From Gamsiella multidivaricata (taxonomy: Eukaryota > Mortierellomycota > Mortierellomycetes > Mortierellales > Mortierellaceae), in assembly GCF_025024155.1 (NCBI RefSeq), contig NW_026251713.1, positions 558,001 to 622,000 of the forward strand: a stretch of DNA of 64,000 nt, written 5' to 3'. Shown here in pieces: positions 23,166 to 35,885 of the stretch (its first letter is position 1; every line of letters begins with the position of its first letter). The notes beneath the pieces are model-generated. The model did no database searches, was not told the DNA's origin, and was given only the letters and a program-made list of their open reading frames with translations. The translations under genes were made by a program, and so were the position numbers.

Positions 23166-25811
23166 GGTGAATACGAGTGTGGGTTTGAGTTTAGGTGAAG
23201 GGAGGGGTGGTGGCGGTGGTGGTGTGGTAGGGGGGAAGGTGGATGAGGAGAGAAGAAGGAAGAAAGAAGATAACAAAGCCGTCGAGGTCTGCTTGATATA
23301 ACACAAAAAAAAAAAAAAAAATGCTGTCGTGTCATAAAAAAAAAAATCTTTGATTTGTGGAGTGAGCACACACACACATACACACACACAAGAAGCATAA
23401 TCGTTTCTCCTTTTCCCACTGAATCCGCGATTGGATCATTATGTCTTTCTAAAGTCCCCGTTGGTGTTGTTGATGTGGATGTGCTTTCTTTTCCTCCCTT
23501 CTCCCTTTCCTTGTCCCTGTCTGTTTTCCATACCTCAACCATGCCGACCTCCTCATCGCGGCCCTTTGTTGTCTTTCTTCCGGACTTTGGCTCAACAGCC
23601 AACCGGATGCACCCCAAGATCGTCATTTTTTTTTCTTGATCTCTGTGAGAGGATTGATTGTCTAATGGTCCCTTCTTCGACTCTGCTTCTCTCTTTCATC
23701 CTTTTTACTCCATCGATGGCTCAGTTGAGGATAAGAAGGGAAGACTCTAGAATGAGTCCATTGGAGAAGCATACCATGGACATCCTTCCATGGCATCGCG
23801 AGGACAAAGAAGATGAGACCCGCTGTTGTTTTCCACACATCCCCCATTAGCGCCCTTTCGAATGGTCAAAGTTCTCATTTGTTTTTTAATCTTGGCTTAT
23901 CAAGCTTAGATCGCGGCCTGTGATTGGGTGATTGAACAAACCTTCGTTGTCCCCGCCGTTACGAGCACAAAGTACACCCCGTCGATATAAGGATTGGTTG
24001 AAATCAATAAACAGTTTTCCACCTTTGAATTGAACCCCGATGATGAAACAGTTCTTTCTCGCACTCTCTCGCTGTCTCTCTTTTTTTGTTGAGCACTTCT
24101 TTCCTCCCCACTGTCGAGAGACCGAAAAAAACTTCGTTCGGAGTACACAAAAGAGAGGAGCCGAAGTAAAGAAGACACTCCTCTGTTCATCTGTCATCAT
24201 TCTTTGCCTTACCCACTGGCCATGATGGTACGCTCGCTTCGTTCTATGGTCCTGTCGGGGTCTCATTGGCAACAGTCTCGAATGACTCTGCATCTGGATC
24301 TGTGTTGGGTGCTGAGACTGTTGAGGCCTGAACACCATTGCTTCACCCTGTCGATCCCTCTCTCTCGCGAAGCACCAAAAAGTAAAGGGTTATCTGCATC
24401 CCCGCCCTGAAGGTGAACCACGATGACTCTGAGCCCAATTGTTCTTAAAAAAAAAAGAAAAGCCGCTCCGTCACTCTGCCTGACGCGTCGTAGAAATCTC
24501 CGTCGTGCATGGGCTGTCAGCTAGACTTTGTGGAGTATAAAAGGGCGCGAACAGACTCCGCCGTGGAAGAAATGTTTCCTACTGTGGCGCTTTCAACAGC
24601 AAATTGAACATATCTCATCTCTCTGCCTGGTAGTCGAGGGCCAAATACGGTGTCCATTGAGAATTCAACAACTGCAGGAGACGCATCGCGAACGGCCCTG
24701 ATGACCTTTTTTGTATGCTTGCTGTTGTCAAACTGGAGGCGGCCTGTACTACACAGGCTGGGTTGTGCATTGACTGCTGGACGTGTCCTGAGTAAACACA
24801 TCCGCCTGGTTCCTGTTGCGTGGCGCTTAGGTTGACTTATATACCACTTAGTTCACTTGCTGCATCAAGGCATTTTTACACTTGATCACCCGTTCACTCG
24901 CTCACTATGCCGACGCGCATTGCCTTTGTTGTCAATTGATACTGACTACGGGTGCTATCATGTTGCGATTAGTGTCGCTCATAAGAAATACCCGATGTAA
25001 TATCCTATTGACCTACTTGTTACATTCATTTGATTGAGAACGGCCGATATTCGAGTCATGATTTCCTTGCTTTTATCGGCGTTTGCTGTGCAGATGTCTC
25101 GGCTGAGAGAATACTGGCACAGATGATGATTTCCATGGGGGTAGTTTGCGGTCGGAATAGGCTAGAAGGGAGGGGGGCTGAATATGTGCTCCATGGTGCT
25201 TGCTGTCTACGGGACCCTCGATTCCGCGGATCGATCGATGTCATGCATGTGTAGGGGGGCTCAGGTAAGAAAAGAAAAGAAGGAACTGCAATGCTCCAAA
25301 AGAAATACCAGCAGAGCTTAGCCTGTCTTGGTTTCCAGCCAACAGGATTCCCAGCCAGTGCCACCAATTTTTGTTTCTTGTTGCTGGGACGGGGAGGGGG
25401 AGAGACAGGGACAGGGACGGGAAGAATGAGTGTAGTCTAACCATGGACTAATGTTGTTGCAGCTTCTTCATCTCCTTCTTTCATCCTCCCCTCTACTTTC
25501 TACATCCATCACTCCTTCCCTCGTTTCCCCTTTCTCGTTCTCTCGCTCCCCCCTCCTCTATTTCACTCTGTCACTCATTCCTCACCTCCTCTCTTTCCTC
25601 CTACGCAATCAAGCTCCACTCCCACGCGCCACCATCAGAGACCTTTTCTACCTCGCTCAATGCAGACTGCTATGCCCTCAAATAGAAACCTTTCCCCTAA
25701 TCCCGCCGTGGGTGCGTTACCAACCATGACGAACTACTGCCCACTTGCATACATCCCTCCGAAACCCCATTCCTCACAGCTCATCCCATAACAACTACCT
25801 CTGTCTCTTTG
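23166..25811. other. 2.6-kb intergenic region
   Basis: Lies between divergent genes. Contains A/T homopolymers (23303-23345), a CA microsatellite (about 23368-23390), CT-rich stretches upstream of 25812, and one low-confidence minus-strand frame at 24517-24801 listed separately. Confidence 0.4.
24517..24801 (-). CDS. Possible small protein, unrecognised
   Basis: Open frame of 94 codons on the minus strand beginning with ATG at 24801. Its composition is protein-like (balanced residues, e.g. AVRDASPAVVEFSMDTVFG). A TATATAAG (24843-24836) lies only about 35 bp upstream. No domain is recognised, no intron is evident, and the short TATA-to-ATG distance is odd. It may be a relic or chance frame. 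Confidence 0.22.
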   Translation of the reverse strand: MCLLRTRPAVNAQPSLCSTGRLQFDNSKHTKKVIRAVRDASPAVVEFSMDTVFGPRLPGREMRYVQFAVESATVGNISSTAESVRALLYSTKSS

Positions 25812-27779
25812 ATGAAAACTATAGACGAGTTCCTCCGCCAGGAAGGACTGACGGACGAGGAGTGGAAGCGCATATACGACCTTCGCTACTGCACCATCCT
25901 TGTGCCTTTCGCGGATAGCCCCAGCAAAGAGAAGAACGAGCAGGATCAAAAGGAGATCTTTGATGAAAGCGAAGCCGAGGAGCCACGAGCCATCACTCCA
26001 GTATCCACCCCAAAATCAAAAGCACAAAGACAGATGCCGACACCAAAGAGCGCCCAACCACCGCGACCCTCTTCCTCAAGGTACGGCGACTGTTCCTCTT
26101 TGTCCACACATCTGTTCCAAGTATTATCGACGCCCTGAGTGCTCACTTTTCATGGACTCTTGGTCTTCTCACTTGCTACACAACATAGCCTCAAGCCAGG
26201 ACTTTTGAATACCCAGAGCACTTCGCCTAGCCATATTGGACTATTGACACCACCTCAAAGTCGATCCGCAGGAGTACCCATAATCCACCTTCCAGAAAAG
26301 CAGGATTTGGAAGTGGGTGACAGCATCTTGACAGCTAGTGATCCACTTGCCAGCTATCTTACCGCAGTACGGGTAGGCCCAAGTCATACACGCAGGACAG
26401 CATTCGGAGGCTCGATGATTGTGACCACACCGACTGTGGATGATGAGGACATGGACACTGCAGAGCCAGAGACCTTCCATGACGCACTCGACACTGATGA
26501 AGAGACTAAGACCGGATCATACCTACAGCAGATGGATATTCAGGACGAGATCAGCGAATCATCGCATGCTGGAGTAAAGAGGCGGCATTGGGAGCTCGAG
26601 CCATCATCACATCTCTTGCAGCAGAGACAGCCAAGTTCATCGAAACGCGTTGCCATCACCACTTCCAAGACTGTCAGCACATCTGTGGTAATGACCACAG
26701 GCCTTTTGAAGCCAAAAGGGTTCTCGCCGCCCTCAACACCTGCCATCATGTACAGGCGCGGCTCGACAGCGTCTGATGTATCGACTGCATCATATGCAAG
26801 TTTCGCTCAACGCGCACTCTGGACAACCCAGGACTGGAAAGCACTCGAGAAGATTTACAATGAAATGGAGGGAAGTTCTATGGCTGAGAAGGATTTGAAC
26901 TCGATCGCTGATCATTTCCTGGCGGAGCAAGAGGCTAAGACAGGAGAGAAACCGCAGTGGACAAGGTACCGTGGAGATTTACCACTCGAACCTGTGGAGT
27001 TGCACTTATCAGCTATGATCTAATATTCAACTACACTCCTTGCGCCATTAGAGAGAAAGTCTTGACACGATGCATCGCACTATATAGAGTGCGAAATGAC
27101 TTGCACAGGGAACCAGCGCGCCATGTATGTAACGACGGCTGTGCCTCTACGGACAGAGTGGTATATTACATGTTGCTATCCTCTATCCAGGATCTAACAA
27201 AAAATCGCCGTGATATATTAGGAACGTGAATCAACACCACTGTCCCGAAGACTTCGCGAGACTGGCAGAAACTTGAATCGACCATATCCCTTGCATGGCT
27301 CGCGATTGCCGAGTCCCAGTCCGGCGGACCGCACTTCGTCAAGCGCAATTTCTGATTTTCTAAATCAAAGGCGAGCAGACCGGAATCATAAGCAAAGAGA
27401 CGCGGATCAGAATTATCAGCTCAAATCTGTATTCAAACATCGACTGGGATCAGGACTCAAGACGGTTCGTCAACTCCTGCCATTCTGGAGAGATGTCGAA
27501 AAGGGCGACGCGGATATCAAGGAGAAAGTTGCTGTGCCATTGGTACCTGCAGGAAAGGCCCAAGCAGTCATTGCGGCCTTTGAAACCCAGTGCCATGATA
27601 GTGAAATCGCTGGATCGACATTTTCACGATCAGACTCAGTTGTCTCTAGTTGCGGTGTCAGTCGTGAGAGAACGGGCAGTCCACCCGTGTCTGGAGCGGC
27701 GGAGACTGTTGCCGAGATGTTGGCTAGGGGTCATTCGGTCCGTTCAGCCTCTGCTTCTTCCCCTGGCTCTCAAGCATAA
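25812..27779 (+). CDS. Unrecognised 558-aa Ser/Thr-rich protein
   Basis: Predicted from five phase-consistent exons: 25812-26080, 26189-26965, 27052-27124 and 27222-27779 (four blocks with three introns). I do not recognise the family. The N-terminus (MKTIDEFLRQEGLTDEEWKR) looks helical. Residues ~60-310 are low-complexity, rich in Ser/Thr/Pro with many SP/TP sites and a basic patch (KRRHWE). A folded-looking block near aa 325-385 contains WTTQDWKALEKIYNEMEG and EKVLTRCIALYRVR, split by introns. The C-terminus again is Ser-rich. A nuclear or cortical regulatory protein is possible but unproven. The reading frame stays open across every junction, which supports a real gene. (Count correction: four coding exons.). 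Confidence 0.72.
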
Positions 27780-28185
27780 AGTCCGCCACTATGTGAACTA
27801 TGCTTTCATGATAGACCGATGCGGATTTCTTTACCTCATTCCATGTGTCTTTTATCTGCTTTTTCTGTATTCGAGCTCGGTGCCTTTGTAATGAGTGGTG
27901 CCTCATTTTTGCGTCTTGCCTAGCATTGTACTTTTTACTCTGTGAATTTTGAATGTCCACAGCTCTTTCTTGAAGGAGGCTGCTGACAGTATAGTTTAGT
28001 AGTTTAGAAGTAAAAATCGTTTGTGTTTTTGCCTGCAAAAAAAGAAGCCGAGTGTGTGAAGGGAGAGAGCGAGAGAGGGAGAGACGAGAAGCACAGCCAC
28101 TGTGACCTGCCATGTTTGGAAAGAGGGGCATCAAAAACAAAGAGCTCAACAGCACTCAGCGACAATAATCTTCATCAAGACACGA
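27780..28185. other. Spacer between the 558-aa gene and SET/MYND gene
   Basis: Tandemly oriented genes; 406 bp with a GA-rich leader (28056-28090). No feature beyond presumed promoter. Confidence 0.4.
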
Positions 28186-30182
28186 ATGGAATACATCAAC
28201 ACAGTCTGCGAACGCGAAGGATACCCTATCGTGGTCGAGTACAATCCGACGCTGGGAAACCACGCAAAGGCAGCACGCGACATTCCTCAAGGCGAAGGAC
28301 TTTTGCGGGTACAAATTCATGTGCTTGCATCGTAATCGTCTCCTTCCAGTTCACAGTCTTCTTTGAACCCTTGTGGCTCCCCCCCTCCTTCTGTCTAATA
28401 CCCTGCTCTCCCCCATAAACCTTTTCCCCACTCCCATATTCATCAACAAACCAAACAAAAAAATCCTTCTATTGATTTTCGAAAACCTTAGGCATTGCCC
28501 TATGCGGCCGAGGTGTTTGACAACTACAAGAAGCGGATGTGTCATGTCTGTCTTCTCTACCACAACCGGAGTTCGTTCACGCATCGGTGTCAGGAGTGTG
28601 ATCAGGTTTATTATTGTTCAGAAGCATGCAAGGCCATAGCCATGGACCCACAGATGGGGGCCCATGGGAGGGTCTGTAGGACGTTACGGAAACTGGCGAC
28701 GTGGAATTCGAATCGGCATACGAAAAGTATGATTAAGTTATTACTCCAGGTGTTGTTGAACCATTGGCGGGAAAGACATGGTATCCCGACGGCGTATCAG
28801 AGTCGGAAGACGATTCAGGAGGAGAAGGCCTTGGATGAGGAGAGAAATGGAAGTGGGGAGGGAGGACTGGACGGCGCGGACAAGGAGGAGGAAGGTCAGT
28901 TAGCGGAGCAATTGCACGAGACCTTAAACCTCACGGATCCGGACACAGCGGCTATTGCGCCGCCCACTGCTCAGGAACAAGGGTCGAGCGAGACAAGGTG
29001 TGGAGGGGCGGATCATGGCAGGGACCGGATCCAAGAACCGGTCGAGAATGACTTTTACGACGTGCTGCGTCTGCAATCCCATTTTGAGGATTGGGACGAA
29101 GAAGATACGAAGGACTGGAACCGACAGTCCCAAACGGTGCTCTCGTTCCTGGAGATGTCGGGTCTGACGGAGATAGCGACGGAGCCGGGTGGGGCCCTCA
29201 AGAAGTTGACGAGGACGGATATCAAGAAGTTGATCAGTACGCTCGAGAGTAATGCGTTTGGGATGTTTGATCGGATGAAAAAGAAGCCCGTGTGCTTTGG
29301 TCGAGGTATTTCATGTTTAGCGACAACAGGAGTGTTTTTTTATTCTTTCTTTCTTTTTTTTTTTTTTTTTTTTTGGTGCATGTCGTTGGTGTGTAGCTTC
29401 TTAATGTGCTAATAATGCACTGCTTGCGGTTTAATTTCATTTTATTTTAATTTGTTGTCATTATAGCTATCTACCCAATTGCATCGTTCTTCAACCACTC
29501 TTGCGAATGCAACGCCACAGCCGTGCAGGCGGACGGGTCCCTAGGCGAGGTAACAGGAGACGACGTCGTGGGATTCATGGAATCAAAGGAAGCCGAGATC
29601 CACAAGGATTCGTCTGCTGCAGCAGTATCATCCGTATCAGAACCACCCGCGCCTTTGCCCACACCCTCGGAGACCTCTGCTGTTGCTTCGAATGGCGAGG
29701 AACTTGAACAGGCCAAGAACTCGGAGAAGGAAGAGGACGAGGACGATATTGCCACTGCTACCGCTGCAGATAGTGTGGACCCATACGACTGCAGGATCGG
29801 CGGGTTCAGGATGATGACATTTTTCGCCATCAAGGATATTGCGAAAGGTATGAAGAGCGTGTCCAGGATCTTCTTATATTATATGGGTGGTGTCTATATT
29901 TCCTGAGAAATCAAGAGCACTCAAAAGTTCTTTTCTTTTTTTATATCCATAGGCCAAGATATCACGATTTCCTACATTGATACCGAGATGCCGCTTCATG
30001 CCCGCCGATTGGCGCTTTTGAGCGACTACCACTTTCACTGCTGCTGCGAACGCTGCTTGAGAGAGGAGAAATCCGGGGGCTCGTCATCATCATCCAAAAA
30101 GGCCGCCAAGGAGAACAAGGGCGCGAAGAAAGGCGGAAGAGTCAAGGGCAAGGCAGACAAGAAAGCAAAGAAATCCAAATAA
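28186..30182 (+). CDS. SMYD-like SET domain protein with MYND zinc finger
   Basis: Predicted 515-aa putative lysine methyltransferase. Exons are 28186-28308, 28492-29305, 29467-29847 and 29953-30182. The SET domain is split by the MYND finger, as in SMYD proteins. The SET start (GEGLLR) is followed from aa 58 by CHVC...CQEC...YYCSEAC...HGRVC. After an acidic insertion of ~150 residues come the SET core motifs FFNHSCECNA and ITISYID, then the post-SET cysteines FHCCCERC. The C-terminus is a Lys-rich tail (about 35 residues of Lys/Gly/Ser). A second acidic insertion (aa ~325-410) interrupts the SET core just after NHSC. Substrate unknown. Confidence 0.9.
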
Positions 30183-30481
30183 AAGTCGTTCGATATCAAT
30201 GATAACTTTCCCAGCTCATGGTTATTGATGCTTCACAGAATGTTTGAGCGTTTATTGGTGGTACTACAAAGTACGGACGCTATTGAGATTGCTGGATATT
30301 GCTTCAAATAAGACACAGACGTATTCAAGTAAGCACTGAGAGTAGAAAAGTATCAGCAAAAAAAGGAAAGAAAAAAGAAAAAAATAATGAATGCTTCCTT
30401 GCAAGGCCATCCGAGTATGCTGCAGTGGTCATTCAGAGCCGCAAGGGTGATGCAATCGAGCAAAGGCGTTGACAAACATCC

Positions 30482-32168
30482 TTACTCCTCATCGCTATCC
30501 TCATCGCTGTCCTCCTCATCAGCCTCCGCCAGCCACTTAAGAAAAGGCTCGACGCGGGTGCGAACGTCCTTGGCCTCCTCACGGCTGACATACTTCTTAC
30601 TGGGCTTCTCGCCCCACTTCAGAATGACGTCCTCGTCGAGGATGTCGTTGTCGTAGAACGCCTTCAAGACCAAAGGAGCCTTGAGCATCAAGCTCTTGGA
30701 GGTGATCAAGACGCGCTCCATGCCTCCGAGCAAAGCTCTCTGGTTTTTCTCATTGACAACAAACTATATCATAAAAGATTTCAATGTCAATACGAGAAAA
30801 CGAAACATAGCGAGAGTGGTATGGCATTTGATCAACATCAGATCAAGCCGAGGTAAAAAAAAAAGAAAAGTAAAAACATACCTTGCGCAAGAGAGAAGTG
30901 CGAGTCTTGACCTCGCGAGCCATGTCATCAGTAAAGATGCATTGAACCAAGACAGTGACAGCGCGCGACTTGGTGGTGATGTTGAGCTCGCCAGCCTTCT
31001 CCAAGATCTCAGCGTCCGTAGCCTTAGGGTTCTCTTCCAAGAAGATACCGAACAACTCATAGGGGTTCTCACCTTCGATGTCCTCATCATCATCATCCAA
31101 GGTGAGCTGGGTCTTGACGCTGCCCTCCAACTCCTTCATGCGGGCAGCAGCACCCTCAGCGGAGGTGTCGACGGACCAGTCATCGCCCAAAGCCGACTTG
31201 TAGTTATCAGCATCAGGGATAGCAGCAGCCTCCTCCTTGATCTTCTTGGTGAAATCATCATCCGGAATCTCCTCCTCCTCTTCAGGTGGGGTCGAGGCGC
31301 CGTTCTTCTTGCTCTTCTTGTCCGCCTTGTCCCCCTTGCTCTTCTTTCCGTAGGCGCTGTTGACAGGAGGGTTCTTGACGATGTATGTTGCCAATTTATG
31401 GATGTTCTCGCCCTTGTTGCGACGGCCGCAGGCATTACAGTACATCTGGATGGTGCCGGTCTTGTCCACGATGATGTCCGTCTCGGGGTTGCCACACGAA
31501 GGGCAGAGAACAAACTTTGAGATAAAGCCGTTCAGAAGCTGCTGAAGCTTGGTGGCATCATGGGCGCCATTGACGATGTAGCGGTCAGTCTTTTCGTCGC
31601 ACTTGACCTGCGCACCAAGTTCACATCCAAAATACTTGGTGGGATCTGGTCCAGGGATCGCCATAAAAGGAATAATCGTAGAAGAGGCACATGTTAGCAT
31701 TTACGACATCAAAATATAGGCCCAAAGGGAGGGGAAATAAATCCCAGGGACTGATTCTATTCTTTGTATGTGATTCTTGGCAGAGGGCCCTTGACTTACA
31801 GGTACTGGGGCGGTTGAGTGCACGAGCAATGTCCGACATGTTAGGGATGACGGTCTTGATTCCGTTTCCTTTGCCTTCGATCTACAAGATCCGGCGGGAA
31901 AACAATATTGCGGTTTCATAAGGAGGATTAGTAAACAGGCCGATTGAACCGCAGTAAAATATACGAAATGATCCGTCCTCTTCTCATTCGTCATATTATA
32001 CCGATCGGATGCTTCTCCGTGAAAAAAAAGAAGCGATCCTTCAAAAGGGGCAGATGCAGACATAAAGACAAAGCAGCCCTTGTTCAGCCATACCTTTGAG
32101 ATCAACTTGGGCATCTTGTAGCGGTAAAAAGCATCGTCGCTTTGACCGCCGATGTTGAGATTAGCCAT
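30482..32168 (-). CDS. TIF5: Translation initiation factor eIF5
   Basis: Predicted 400-aa GTPase-activating factor for eIF2 in start-codon selection. Minus-strand exons are 32168-32094, 31881-31800, 31645-30882 and 30763-30482. The N-terminal domain includes the arginine of FYRYKMP (Arg16), equivalent to the GAP arginine finger, and [19 protein letters not shown]4 zinc finger follows (CPSCGNP...CNACGRR). A Lys- and acid-rich linker precedes the W2/HEAT-type C-terminal domain, which binds eIF1, eIF2beta and eIF3. The protein ends in an acidic Asp/Ser/Glu tail. The gene converges on the SET/MYND gene with 299 bp between stops. Confidence 0.97.
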
Positions 32169-32953
32169 GGTGAATAGGATTCAGATGGATTGTCGAGTTA
32201 AGATATAGTGTCGAGTCTGCGGGAGAGGATACGAATATCTGGTGAAAGCGACGTCTTGGGCAAAACGTGGGGGGGATAGAAGCAATAGAGCTCGGGTCGA
32301 TTTAGCAGAATTCCTTCGTTCAGGAGGAAACGGCTAAACAATGAAAGTGTTTACGAAAAAAGTGCGGAGGATCAGAAGAGGTTGAGTGGAAACAAGGCAT
32401 AAGAATGCTTGGGAGCGTGGGAGGAGCGAGAAGGAGGGGGGGCTTTGTAGAACGAGAGACGAAGGGTCACTGTGTGTGCTGCAAAAGGAAGTTGTGGAGG
32501 TGTGGAAAGTGTGGAAAGAAGTGAAGAAGTGAAGGGGGGGACAGAGGACAGAAAAAGAAAAGAAGGCGGTAAGCGGTGGCTTATGCATATGTCATCTGTT
32601 TCAGCCGGCCAGGTCGACCGTGCTACATACTACCGAGCTCCTAGAACATAGATTAGATATGTATGCATATATGGGAGAGAAACAGCTTTGTGTGCACAAC
32701 GGAGCATATTTCCTTCTTTCCATAACACACTGCAAGGTCCTCTGAGGCTGGCTCGTACTGCATTAAGTACTGCTTCTAATACGGAAAAAAGAACATCTCC
32801 TCAAGGTAGCTGGTACAAGATAGGCAGGTTCATCTAAAACATGCAAAGCAAATCACGCTGACTCGTTCTCAGGACGTGGTGTTGCACAACGTCCGCGGAC
32901 AAGTTACTCGCACCGGGATCCATGAAAACTTCAAAACGGATCAAATTTGACGA

Positions 32954-32984
<31 letters not shown>

Positions 32985-33059
32985 GAGACAGGAAGGTTGC
33001 ATTTTATGCACCTATAAAGTGCAATGTCGGTGGATAGGTCGTTCTTACTGAATTAAATT
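32169..33059. other. Intergenic region upstream of eIF5, left of the repeat-flanked block
   Basis: Presumed eIF5 promoter, then AT-richer sequence with an A-run of about 26 at 32956-32981. No gene recognised. Confidence 0.45.
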
Positions 33060-33196
33060 CAGAACTCGGTACGGATTAAACTCGACAATCAAGGGCAACC
33101 TGCCCTGGCATTAAGCTGATGGCGCGAGCCGCTTCAAAAGTGTAGGACTATTTACAGACTTCTGAGATTCTATCGACAGCGAGCTACAAGTTAGCA
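33060..33196. repeat. Left copy of 137-bp direct repeat
   Basis: Matches 37897-38033 in the same orientation over 137 bp with three mismatches and no gaps. It begins CAGAACTCGGTACGGAT and ends AAGTTAGCA. Neither copy overlaps a recognised gene. The pair brackets the unusual 4.7-kb block. Confidence 0.9.
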
Positions 33197-33480
33197 TAGA
33201 TGGCTCGAGGAACAATGGCGCAAGTCCTCCATTGCCAAAACATTGTCCCCTGGCCTATATGCCCTGTGTCCACTAAGACGCCCTGCTCTGGCTGCTGAAG
33301 ACTGGTGGTGCATGCTCTGTCATGGTTTTCTGTATCCTTGCTTTGTATAAAAGCGGTATCACTGATACCAGTCAGATAGAGAAGATTGGTCAAATATATA
33401 GAAAAAAGCTGTCTCCAGTTCCAATCCATCCAAAGAGAACATTCTTGTTGGAATCCCAGTGTCAGGGTGCATGAGGTGCT

Positions 33481-35347
33481 TTATTTCGCTGAGCTAAGGG
33501 CGCCTCGGGCTGACGGTGTGGTGATAGTGGGGTAGAACGACTTCCTGCGCTCGTAGTCAATCTGGCCAGCATCCACCGCACGCTCAATAGATGCCGACGT
33601 CTTTTTAGCAATCTCCCTGAGCTGTAGCCAGAATGGTAGATCTTGCGATAAGAATAGCAGATCATTGACAGAGCAAGGGATCCGTCCTGTGCCGATCTCC
33701 AGCATTGCATAGATATCCTGGACTTTTTCAAGAACAAATGCTTGCAACACTAGTCCATTAATGTTGAAGAGAAGCAGCGGCACCTCCAGATCCACGAGGT
33801 TGTTTATCATATCATGGCCGTTCTTGCCAAAGACCCCCAACCTTATGGTATCTCCACCATACTTGAATGTGCTCTTTGCTGCAACGCTACTAGCCTCACC
33901 GAAGAAAGTCTCGACCTTGACTCCCTCATAAGTAAAGATGCCAACCATGTCTGGCTGTTTTGATTTACCTTGCAACTGGTTAATGGCTTTGTTGTACCGC
34001 GAGGCTTCTGAGCCTTTGTCGGCGCTATTTGTTGAATGCCAGATATACAGTGAGCAAGTGCTTAACAGAAGCATAGAATGCAGCCAGTTATGGGCCTCTT
34101 ACCATGAAAACCTAACCAAGTCCACTTCTTGCAGGAAAGCTGCCAACAAGTTTCGGATGAAGGAGGCAATGCCATCTGCCTCTTGGAAGTCCAATGGCTG
34201 TGATGCAAACAGTCCCTGGATACACATCACAAAATAAGTGTGCATTGCAGCAAGATCCAGGTCCTTCGCCTCTTTCCAATCACTGTGCAGCTGATCCAGT
34301 GTATCCATTCGCTTGGCCATGTTCTCTCTCCTATTTTCAGAAACAAGGCAAACCCATCTAACCCATTTGGATATGAGCGCCTGTTGCTTGTCTAGCAGGG
34401 TGGTATCCAGGGTGGGTACAATCGACTTGAGGAGCGTTTCTCTCAAGGCTGTCAATCGTTGGCCACCAAATGCCTTGAGTAGTCGTGGGGAGCGAGAGTT
34501 CTTTTTTATCAATAGGGTTGCAGACAATGCACTAGTGATTGTGTATGAGTGATAGTCAGGTTCTATAGCAGGCTCGCTATTTTCAATAAACAATGTCAGC
34601 AACTTACAGCGCATCCTCAGGGTATCCATGCTTGTAAGACTCGAGGCAACAGGCTTCGAAGTACTGAGTGAAGAGGGCGCCCATGTCAACATCCTCCAAG
34701 ACGCAGGAGAATATATGTTCCCGCTTGAGACCCAGTAATTCCCCCATTCGCTGATGAGGTAACATTTCTTGTAGCGCATCAATGATATCGCCAGGCATCA
34801 GAACTTCCCAGGACGACTCGCTGCCTCCTGCAAAGGCCTCACGGGGACGCTTATTAGGGAATGGAGGCGTGTATGGTGGAGAGGGCTCATCCTTGGTAAT
34901 AAATGGCGATATTTTGTCATCCATGAACTTCTTGAACCGATGGTGCTGGAACTCAAATACAATATCCTGCTCATTGCTGTTGACGTTCTCGATTTTCTGG
35001 GACCATTCCTCCTGTTGAAAGCAAGGAGAGTCAGCAGGACGAGCAGCATATGCTTTTTGAAAATGTGCCTCAAAAACAAACTGTACCATTTTCTTAGCTG
35101 CTTCTTCTTTTCGACGCAGTTTCTCCCAATATTCTCTCCTCCTGTCTTTGGAGTTTGCCCACCTAGTTTCCAGCACAATTGCCTTCTCTGCATCAAGGCC
35201 GCGGACCGTAGTTTTCCACACTGCGCCTGCATGTCCTTCATTCCAAGAAGGATAACCAGCCCATTCAAAAAACTTCACGGGGTCCTGGTCTTCTTCCGCC
35301 GATCCATTCAAGAATGCCAAGAGTTTGTTCTCGCGCTTGCTGTCCAT
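33481..35347 (-). CDS. Unrecognised 570-aa protein within the repeat-flanked block, possible PD-(D/E)XK-like C-terminal domain
   Basis: Three minus-strand exons, 35347-34608, 34531-34103 and 34024-33481, join in frame to give 570 aa. The function is not recognised. The N-terminal ~110 residues include a charged helical stretch rich in Lys/Arg/Glu with Trp-containing blocks (FFEWAGYPSW). The middle is helical. The C-terminal part has Pro414-Asp415, then GEASS with Glu433, then RLGVFGKNGHDMIN. That spacing resembles a PD-(D/E)XK nuclease fold with the catalytic Lys position occupied by Ser435. Similar large families of such proteins occur in Mucoromycota genomes to my knowledge, but I cannot search. 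The intact frame contrasts with its broken neighbour. An effector- or nuclease-like role is speculative. Confidence 0.6.
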
Positions 35348-35605
35348 TGCGACTTTGTTGATGTTGATGAAGTCGTGGCGTGTGTGTGTCTTGCTGATTC
35401 CAGGACAATGGGCGCGAGCTTGGGACGCGAAATCCAAGTCACAATAACAAAAGAGCGCGACAACGCAATTTGTCCTTCCTCCTCCATCCTTTATCCTCCC
35501 CATTACATTTTCACAATCCTCAATCCTTCTTCTCCAAACCCAAAGAATATTCACAGGTACGTCGCGCTCTTGTGCCTCCTACCCTTTTCTCTTCCCCTGG
35601 TGTGA

Positions 35606-35866
35606 GAATGTGCCATGACAGCATCCATTCCATGGCATAGATGGTCATGTTCATGAGTGGGTGTAGTAAGGATAGTGCAGCCCGGACACGTCTTAAGCTG
35701 CTAGTCTTTGTCTCTCTGGACCTGGGTCTTAAGCAACTCTTTACAATCTATACGTGGTGCGTGAGAGTTGTGACTCAGTCAGTCGTCTTCATGTTTCTCC
35801 TGGTTGACCATTGGAGGATGTGGAGACGATGATGTTGCCCAAGAGCAGAGGCGTATGCGACTTACT
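35606..35866. repeat. Tandem duplication, copy 1 (280-bp period)
   Basis: Nearly identical to 35886-36146 at an offset of 280 bp, with only a few substitutions and about 20 bp between copies. An identical 63-codon plus-strand open frame occurs in both copies (35641-35832 and 35921-36112) but is probably non-coding. The pair sits between two divergently oriented genes. Confidence 0.9.
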
Positions 35867-35885
35867 TTGGCTATTTTCTTAACAG

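Noticed and set aside
33060..33196. 137-bp repeats as retrotransposon LTRs
   Set aside because: No TG...CA ends, primer-binding site, polypurine tract or reverse transcriptase, and no target-site duplication.
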